A stretch of 60,195 nucleotides of DNA, taken from the NCBI GenBank assembly GCA_006226425.1, contig SBGX01000007.1, forward strand, positions 1-60,195, read 5' to 3'. The DNA is from Bacteroidota bacterium. Lineage in GTDB: Bacteria > Bacteroidota > Bacteroidia > Flavobacteriales_D > Crocinitomicaceae. Below the pieces are notes generated by a model. That model worked only from the letters and a program-made list of their open reading frames with translations, made no database searches and was not told the origin of the DNA. Below are positions 55,010 to 60,195 of this stretch, in pieces (position 1 is the stretch's first letter; every line of letters starts with the position of its first letter). The position numbers and the translations under genes are program-made.

Positions 55010-57225
55010 GCGAAATATCATCTAAATTGATTCCATTTAGACCTAAGGCTCGTATTATGAGAACTTTAGGCGAGGAGTTGATTAGTAGCGAAACAGTAGC
55101 GATTTTGGAATTAGTCAAAAACTCGTATGATGCTGATGCGACTAATGTTTTAATTCGATTTACAGGTGAGCTAACAAAGGGTAATGGCTGTATCGAAGTA
55201 TTAGATAATGGGCATGGCATGAGCTTGACGGATGTTGCGTCCAGTTGGATGGAACCCGCCACAAATAGCAAAAGAACCCGATCCAGAACAGAAAGATTCA
55301 ATCGAAGACTTCTAGGTGAAAAGGGGGTTGGGCGACTTGCAACTTCTCGGATTTCGCACGAACTAGAATTGGTTAGCCGCTCTGAAGGCCAAGAATCTGA
55401 AGTTATTACACTATTTGACTGGAGCGCATTCGATGATGAAAGTAAGTATCTTGATGAAGTGGAAATTCTGAGTGAAGTTAGAAGTGTATCGGAAATAATG
55501 CCAGGCGGTATAATTGATTGTTTATGGGATAATGAAGAACTTCCAATCGATTCTGAAAGATCTAAAGGGACTATCCTAAGAATGAAGAGATTGATGAAGT
55601 CCTGGAATAATGATGATCTGGAATCATTGCAAAGAGGTTTATCTCGATTGGTTTCTCCATTTGACCGGAATAAAAATTTCATCATCAGGATGGAGTTGCC
55701 ACCTGATTTTTCCCAATACTCACAGGTTATATCTCCGCCTGCGGTCATTAAGTTTCCACACTATAGTGTTAGTGGAATTATTAACTCAGATGGAGAATGT
55801 AAGATAAAAGTGAGTTTGTATGCTCAAGGACTTGAAAAGGAGGTTAAAGGTTATTTTGGCTGGGTTAATGACGGTAGCGAGAATAATTTCTTCCGATTAA
55901 ACTCGAAACAATATGAGGACCTTTCAGAGGAATCATTGTTTACAAACATAGAAACAGGACCTTTTGAATTTGAGTTGAGAATTTGGGATAGGGATGAACT
56001 GGGAAATGTTGTACAAAAGACTCAGGAGACAATTACTGATATTAGGTCAGATCTAGACTCTGTGGCGGGTATAAATATTTATCGTGATGGATTCAGAGTC
56101 TTACCTTATGGTGAACCAGATAATGATTGGTTGAGGCTTGATGCTAGAAGGGTGCAGAAACCTACAATGAGACTTTCTAATAATCAGATACTAGGTTTTA
56201 TCAATATCACTGCAGATGACAATCCCAAGTTAAAGGATCAGTCGAACAGGGAAGGATTGGACGAAAATCAAGCACTCGAAGACCTAAGACAGATTCTTTA
56301 CATTATATTGAATGATATAGAACGTGAAAGGTATGACATGCGTCCTAGACAAAAATCTGAGAAAGTTTTTTCCACTCCAATTCAGGGGCTTTTTTCAGCA
56401 GTCAATTTTGTCTCGGTGAGAGAAAAGGTATTGGAAAAGTATCCAGAAGACAAGGAATTATTATCTGCGATTGATGCTTCTGAAGAAAATCTGCAAAAAA
56501 AGATAGAAGATATCCAAATTGTCTTGGCAAGGCATCAAAAGCTTGCAACTTTAGGTACTCTTATAGATATTGTTCTTCATGATGGTCGCCACCCTTTGAG
56601 TGTAATAGTAAATCAGTCTATTCTAGGTCGTGAAACAATAGAATCTCTTGATCAAACAGAAACTAATGAATCGCTATCTAGAAGATTTACTTCTATTGAA
56701 GAAAGCGGAAATGTTTTATCAACTGTTTTTAGGAGAATTGAGCCATTTGGAGGTAGAAAGCGAGGGAAACCTACACAGCTTTACCTCGAAGAAATTATTG
56801 GAAATGCTATTGCAATTTTTGAAACAGAGATAGATAAACTTAAAGTAAATGTTCATTTACCTAAAAGTGAAAACCTAGTTCGTTTAGATCCAGCTGAGAT
56901 TCAACAAGTAATAATAAACCTTATTGATAATAGTCTATATTGGCTCAAATTAGAGTCTCCGGAAAATCGAGAAATCTTAATTGACATCCAGAGGAATGAA
57001 GATGGTATTCAAGTGCTGTTTTCAGATAGTGGCCCTGGAATAGAGGATCATATTGCACATAGAATTTTTGAACCTTACTTTTCGATGAAGCCTGACGGAA
57101 TTGGATTAGGTTTAGCAATTGCCGGCGAAATTATTGAGGATTATTATGGCGGTAGTATTGAATTGGTAAAAGGACAAGGATTAAAGGGAGCTACTTTTTT
57201 AATTCAGATAAATAAACGAGTTTAA
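55006..57225 (+). CDS. Double-GHKL protein: MORC/Hsp90-like ATPase fused to a histidine kinase
   Basis: A 739-residue cytoplasmic protein with two nucleotide-binding modules. The start is the ATG at 55006 (MSEISSKLIPF), overlapping the methyltransferase stop. Module 1 (about 20-130) has ELVKNSYDADA (Asn39, Asp42), VLDNGHGMSL (Asp67) and GEKGVGRLAT (104-113), as in MORC, Hsp90 and MutL. A middle part with INIYRDGFRVLPYG (356-369) resembles the S5-type domain after such ATPases. Module 2 is a histidine kinase: H-box LIDIVLHDGRHPLSVI (His525 as phosphoacceptor), N-box INLIDNSLYW, G1 DSGPGIE (674), G2 GIGLGLA (698). No membrane segment is seen. It likely senses DNA or invasion and phosphorylates the next protein. 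The exact signal is unknown. Confidence 0.88.
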   Translation: MSEISSKLIPFRPKARIMRTLGEELISSETVAILELVKNSYDADATNVLIRFTGELTKGNGCIEVLDNGHGMSLTDVASSWMEPATNSKRTRSRTERFNRRLLGEKGVGRLATSRISHELELVSRSEGQESEVITLFDWSAFDDESKYLDEVEILSEVRSVSEIMPGGIIDCLWDNEELPIDSERSKGTILRMKRLMKSWNNDDLESLQRGLSRLVSPFDRNKNFIIRMELPPDFSQYSQVISPPAVIKFPHYSVSGIINSDGECKIKVSLYAQGLEKEVKGYFGWVNDGSENNFFRLNSKQYEDLSEESLFTNIETGPFEFELRIWDRDELGNVVQKTQETITDIRSDLDSVAGINIYRDGFRVLPYGEPDNDWLRLDARRVQKPTMRLSNNQILGFINITADDNPKLKDQSNREGLDENQALEDLRQILYIILNDIERERYDMRPRQKSEKVFSTPIQGLFSAVNFVSVREKVLEKYPEDKELLSAIDASEENLQKKIEDIQIVLARHQKLATLGTLIDIVLHDGRHPLSVIVNQSILGRETIESLDQTETNESLSRRFTSIEESGNVLSTVFRRIEPFGGRKRGKPTQLYLEEIIGNAIAIFETEIDKLKVNVHLPKSENLVRLDPAEIQQVIINLIDNSLYWLKLESPENREILIDIQRNEDGIQVLFSDSGPGIEDHIAHRIFEPYFSMKPDGIGLGLAIAGEIIEDYYGGSIELVKGQGLKGATFLIQINKRV

Positions 57226-57227
57226 TA

Positions 57228-58367
57228 ATGGCAACAACGATTAGAGTTCTGGTAGTGGATGACCATGAAGCCGATTTAATAGAAGAATTTATTCAGGGAG
57301 AAAAAGTCCTTGGAAATGACTATCCAATCAAAGTATATAAATGTCCAAATTTCGATGACGCTCTTAAAGTTATTGAAGAGATTCGCATTGATTTTGTCGT
57401 TCTAGATTTGAAAGATGATGACATTGAGATAGAAGCCGATCAAGTTAAACTGAAAGGTGAAGAGATCTTTGATACTATTAAAACAAATAAGTTTTTACCG
57501 GTAGTTTTTTATAGTGCTTATGCTCATAAAGTAAAACATTTAGAAAACTCATTTGTTAAAGTATTGGTCAGAGGAGAGGGCGCAGACAAAATAAGAGGTG
57601 CAATAAAGGAAGTCTTTGACACAAAACTGGTTCAACTGGTTCAACATATTCAAGAAGAGCAGAGAAATTACTTGTGGGATCAAGTCCTAGACAAAGAAAT
57701 AAAAATTGAGGGGGATAATAATACGGACATCGCGTTTCTACTTTCCCGGCGGCTATCGAATATTCTGGAGCGTGGCGCAGTAAAGAGATTTCTTGGTGGA
57801 GTAGGAGCGACAGGAGAACATTTATCTAGCGGAGATATACACCCTGTAGAGATGTATGTGTATCCACCGGTGCAACAAGGATTTTTATCAGGGGACATCT
57901 TAAAATGTGAGGTCATGGGGAAAAATCGCTATTGTGTAATATTAACTCCATCCTGCGATCTACAAAGAAATAAACATGATAATATTCTTCTCGCCAATTG
58001 CCAGCTTTTGGAAGAACAACCTGAATTTATTAAGCTGAAAAAGGCATTTAATGAGCATGACGAAAAGGGTACAGATGTTTCTAATTCAGCGATCAATGAT
58101 TTTAAATCATTGGTAGGCAATAATAGAAAAGGTCAGGACGGTAGATATTTTTATCTACCAGGCACGTCATTTTTACCAAGTTTAATTGTGGATTTTCAAG
58201 AAACGTATCAAATACCTAAAGACCGAGTTACCCAGGGACTGAGGATTGCTTCTCTCGACAGCCCATTTTCTGAAGAGTTAGTTACATGTTTTAATAGACA
58301 TTACGGCAGAGTTGGGACGCCTGATCTTGACAAAGACGAAATCGTTAAAAGAGTATTCGGTCGTTAA
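57228..58367 (+). CDS. Receiver-domain response regulator with unrecognised C-terminal domain
   Basis: A 379-residue protein starting 2 bases after the kinase stop. Residues 1-125 form a receiver domain: VLVVDDHEAD (Asp11, Asp12), the phosphoacceptor Asp60 in FVVLDLKDDD, and the switch Ser96 in VVFYSAYA. The usual conserved Lys appears to be replaced by Arg115 (VLVRGEG), so phosphorylation kinetics may differ. Residues about 150-379 are not DNA-binding by eye; they include VEMYVYPPVQQGFLSGD, VILTPSCDLQRNKHDN and GTSFLPSLIVDF and I recognise no family. This part could be the effector. The stop codon TAA lies at the 14-base direct repeat (58367-58380). Confidence 0.82.
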   Translation: MATTIRVLVVDDHEADLIEEFIQGEKVLGNDYPIKVYKCPNFDDALKVIEEIRIDFVVLDLKDDDIEIEADQVKLKGEEIFDTIKTNKFLPVVFYSAYAHKVKHLENSFVKVLVRGEGADKIRGAIKEVFDTKLVQLVQHIQEEQRNYLWDQVLDKEIKIEGDNNTDIAFLLSRRLSNILERGAVKRFLGGVGATGEHLSSGDIHPVEMYVYPPVQQGFLSGDILKCEVMGKNRYCVILTPSCDLQRNKHDNILLANCQLLEEQPEFIKLKKAFNEHDEKGTDVSNSAINDFKSLVGNNRKGQDGRYFYLPGTSFLPSLIVDFQETYQIPKDRVTQGLRIASLDSPFSEELVTCFNRHYGRVGTPDLDKDEIVKRVFGR

Positions 58368-59060
58368 TTATGTTAAATAGAACATTTTCGAGGACGAAGA
58401 ACCCCAGTGCGTCGGACTGAACAAACGGCGGGCGTGTGTTGGCTGTGAATTGGCGAATACGTCTTAAATCATCAAAGGCGCCTGCCTGTCGGCAGACAGG
58501 CTTGTCGTTTCCTGCTAAGGACTACTTTGATAGATTTACAGGATTCGCCAAGAGCGCGTTGGCGCATTCGTTTGTTCTTGACTTTTTTGGTTCTTTTTTG
58601 ATCAAGCAAAAAATGAACATTAGAATTCCCTCTAAAAATTAACCTCGCGAGAATCGCGTAAAAATTTCCATTCTTAATAATTCCCCGGATAATGAAAATT
58701 TCGAAGCAGGATTAGCTTCGCTGCTGTCTTCGACGGTTTCATTGCGCGTTGGCAGAAAAAAAAGAAAGTTCGCATCAGCGTTGGAGAGCGTCGGATGGAG
58801 GGTTGAGAATTGTGCGACCAAAATCTTTTATAGAATCATTCATAAAAATTTTGGTTAGCAATTAGGCGCTGGCCGGAGCGGCTATTTTGCATAACGACTA
58901 ATTATAGGGCAATAAGGCTCGCGGAGGAGAATCTGGCTATTTAGGCTTTAGCCCAAGCGGAACATCGTGGAGCGCAGACATAATATGCATTATAGTTGGC
59001 AAAGGTTCCGGGAATCCGGAAAACACCCTTTTGCCCTATAATTTATATTATGTTAAATAG
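58367..59060. repeat. Non-coding unit framed by 14-base direct repeats, with terminal inverted repeat
   Basis: ATTATGTTAAATAG occurs exactly at 58367-58380 and 59047-59060, framing 680 bases (start to start). Near the right end, AATTATAGGGCAA (58900-58912) and TTGCCCTATAATT (59031-59043) are a perfect 13-base inverted repeat over a 118-base interior. This is the long non-coding gap at the right of the island (58368-59114); two short open frames in it (58436-58642 plus, 58639-58821 minus) look spurious. The layout of direct repeats at the edges with an inverted repeat near one end is like an integrated or recombined unit. No enzyme gene is inside. Confidence 0.6.
58484..58501. repeat. Hairpin repeat GCCTGTC-GGCA-GACAGGC
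   Basis: A perfect 7-base stem (58484-58490 and 58495-58501) around GGCA. Similar hairpins with TGCCTGTCGGCAGACAGGCA-type sequence are scattered between genes in many Bacteroidota, from memory. A second, imperfect hairpin follows (TTCTTTTTTG 58591-58600 with CAAAAAATGAA 58607-58617). Both suggest dispersed intergenic repeats. Confidence 0.5.
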
Positions 59061-59114
59061 TATCATTCGTACAACTCACTAAACTTTCTTATCTTCAACT
59101 CCAATTCCTCCACT

Positions 59115-59720
59115 ATGGAAAGCATTCTCATTTACACCAACAAAAAAGAAACTCAGGTCAAAACATTTTCCCCTACCATCTATTTGCTATTGGGATTATT
59201 CCTGGCCGGACTAGGCGTTTATTATTTCACCACCCAATTTCGTGAGGATCGCATCGAGGAATGGCTCCCGCTGGGTATTAGTTTGCTTTTGGGAATTTAC
59301 TTAATCATTGGACATCGGGCTGGCTGGAAACGTCCTGGTTCCAAATATTCCTTTTACAAGCATGATTTCCTGTACCATCCGGAAACTCGCGAATTGCTGA
59401 TCATTTTTAGTTCGAATAGAATTCGACGAAGAATCGATCAACGAATTGATCTGTCTGATACGACACAGGTGCAGCTTACATCCAAGGCTAAATCATCACA
59501 GCGTTCCGAAACAACATTGGAACACGATCCCATGAAAATACTGCCTATGGGACAAGCCACTCCAACTGGTTCCTATACAACGACTTCTACGGTCAACTAT
59601 CGTCATCAGCTTACTTTTCTGAAGAAATTTCCTTCCGAGGAAGAAATTCAACTTAAGTTTTCGCCTAAGATGTCCGCTACGTTTGAGGAAAAACTGAATG
59701 AGCTTTTGTCAGCTAAATAA
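59115..59720 (+). CDS. Two-helix membrane protein of 201 residues, function unknown
   Basis: It has two transmembrane helices near the N terminus (TIYLLLGLFLAGLGVYYF and WLPLGISLLLGIYLIIG) and a cytoplasmic part of about 140 residues. The soluble part has basic patches (RIRRRIDQRID) and a Ser/Thr-rich central loop (GQATPTGSYTTTSTV), and ends in a charged helix (EEKLNELLSAK). I do not recognise it. It is the first ordinary gene to the right of the accessory region and converges with the rhodanese gene at 10 bases. Confidence 0.7.
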   Translation: MESILIYTNKKETQVKTFSPTIYLLLGLFLAGLGVYYFTTQFREDRIEEWLPLGISLLLGIYLIIGHRAGWKRPGSKYSFYKHDFLYHPETRELLIIFSSNRIRRRIDQRIDLSDTTQVQLTSKAKSSQRSETTLEHDPMKILPMGQATPTGSYTTTSTVNYRHQLTFLKKFPSEEEIQLKFSPKMSATFEEKLNELLSAK

Positions 59721-59730
59721 TAGGCTTTAC

Positions 59731-60096
59731 CTACTTCTTCCAGGCGCCGTAGCCTCCTCTGAGATCATAGACCTCCTTGAATCCTGCTTTTACCAACATA
59801 CTGGCTGCACGTCCGCTACGTCCACCGGCCTGACAATACACAAATACCGGACGATTCTTGTCCAGGGTTTCAATTTTTGTCGCAAATGATTCATCCAGGT
59901 AATCGATGTTTCTGGCTCCATCCAGATGGCCGCCCTGATACTCTCCGGGTGTTCGTACATCTATCAACTGGGCGTTTTGCTTCGCTTTGAGTTCTTTGCT
60001 GAATTCCTGTTGGTTCAAAATTTTCGCCTTGTTCTGTTGGGCACTACAGGAAAAGATCAACAACAGACTGCTTAGAATGAGTAAATGTTTTATCAT
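59731..60096 (-). CDS. Rhodanese-like domain lipoprotein
   Basis: A 121-residue lipoprotein (lipobox LIFSC, Cys17) with one rhodanese domain: LIDVRTPGEYQGGHLDGARNI-type segment (split about 44-64) and the active-site loop VYCQAGGRSGRAA with Cys88. Rhodaneses move sulfur from a donor to a thiol acceptor through a cysteine persulfide. As a lipoprotein it would act in the periplasm; the acceptor is unknown. It ends with VYDLRGGYGAWKK, typical of the fold. A well-matched promoter lies directly upstream (60113-60145). Confidence 0.93.
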   Translation of the reverse strand: MIKHLLILSSLLLIFSCSAQQNKAKILNQQEFSKELKAKQNAQLIDVRTPGEYQGGHLDGARNIDYLDESFATKIETLDKNRPVFVYCQAGGRSGRAASMLVKAGFKEVYDLRGGYGAWKK

Positions 60097-60112
60097 GCTT
60101 TCGATTTTTCTT

Positions 60113-60145
60113 CAAATTTACGCTATTTTCTGTCCTGTGCACAAA
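60113..60145 (-). promoter_or_regulatory. Promoter of the rhodanese lipoprotein gene
   Basis: On the minus strand TTTG (60142-60145), 21 bases of spacer, then TAAATTTG (60113-60120). This fits the Bacteroidota consensus. The ATG follows 16 bases after the -7 box, so the leader is very short. Confidence 0.7.
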
Positions 60146-60195
60146 TATCTGGCCAAACTTATAAGTCACATGCTGTTCAAAAGATACACCATCAG

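Noticed and set aside
54966-55748. Minus-strand frame of 260 residues opposite the double-GHKL gene
   Set aside because: Antisense to strongly conserved GHKL motifs; its translation is Ser/Leu-rich and shows no family.
53355-58367. Assignment of the island to a known system such as BREX, DISARM, Detocs or a plain type II restriction system
   Set aside because: BREX and DISARM hallmark genes (PglZ, BrxC, DrmA/B) are absent. Detocs has a different gene set without a methylase. A plain type II system would not explain the kinase and receiver genes in the same transcript.
58436-58821. Two short frames (68 residues plus, 60 residues minus) in the right-hand non-coding unit
   Set aside because: They run through hairpin repeats, have no good ribosome-binding sites, and the plus-strand translation is of a kind typical for repeat sequence rather than a gene.
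50162-59114. Prophage or conjugative element
   Set aside because: No phage structural, terminase, integrase, relaxase or type IV secretion genes are seen; the region is better described as a small defence island.
1-60195. CRISPR array, rRNA genes, insertion sequences
   Set aside because: No regularly spaced repeats, rRNA segments or transposase motifs were found on reading through both strands; only one tRNA was found.

Overview
The window looks like a chromosome segment of a member of the Bacteroidota, most likely a Flavobacteriales-type marine or freshwater bacterium. Several things point there. Promoters fit the Bacteroidota consensus (TTTG, 19-21 bases, TAnnTTTG), seen clearly before the tRNA-Leu, rpsA and rhodanese genes. 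Two secreted proteins end in type IX secretion (Por) sorting domains. There are TonB receptors (one with a carboxypeptidase-regulatory-like start), a short CarB without the allosteric domain, a ParC/ParE pair of the Bacteroidota type, TPR-SpoIIE phosphatases, and almost no strong Shine-Dalgarno sites. No rRNA, CRISPR array, transposase or integrase was seen.

Layout. 1-6.8 kb: small secreted proteins, a VanX-like dipeptidase, an aminotransferase, a TPR/SpoIIE phosphatase coupled to a glycine-rich secreted protein, a divergent cold-shock-like protein and a DinB-like protein. 6.8-12.1 kb: a vitamin B12 uptake operon on the minus strand, headed by a cobalamin riboswitch and encoding a DUF4465/BtuH-like protein, a BtuB-like TonB receptor, a BtuG-like propeller lipoprotein and a second sorting-domain protein. 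12.2-16.6 kb: pheT-bioD-bioA. 16.5-24 kb: a YiiX-like hydrolase, DUF2452, a YfhO-like membrane protein, a small membrane protein and carB. 24-31 kb: a voltage-gated K+ channel with a zinc ribbon, a TonB receptor, a GT4 / UDP-GlcNAc 2-epimerase / methyltransferase operon, and YbjQ with a 43-residue membrane protein. 31-50 kb: a second TPR/SpoIIE phosphatase, parE-parC, tRNA-Leu, tig, a three-gene exported cluster, a WD40-caspase protein, rpsA, a 2OG oxygenase, a barrel protein, an OB-fold lipoprotein and a YdeI-like protein. The far right end (59.1-60.2 kb) returns to ordinary genes.

The accessory region is 50.2-59.1 kb. It first carries a trypsin-like protease without a signal peptide (50413-52062) and a two-helix membrane protein. 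Then follows a very compact plus-strand operon, 53355-58367: XRE regulator, PD-(D/E)XK-like nuclease, cytosine-5 DNA methyltransferase, a protein with two separate GHKL ATPase modules (a MORC/Hsp90-like one at the N terminus and a histidine-kinase one at the C terminus), and a receiver-domain protein with an unrecognised C-terminal domain. All five genes overlap or are spaced by 2 bases, so they are probably made together. The regulator faces a small opposite gene across a spacer with repeated TATCCGAT-type boxes. I read this as a restriction-modification core joined to a two-component phosphorelay, probably for phage defence. It is the most interesting object in the window.

The operon is bordered by related sequence copies (TTTGCCCTATAAT at 52834 and 59030, with an inverted copy at 58901). 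On its right lies a 680-base non-coding unit framed by a perfect 14-base direct repeat (58367 and 59047). These may mark how the island arrived. Functions are inferred from motifs read by eye; no database search was possible.
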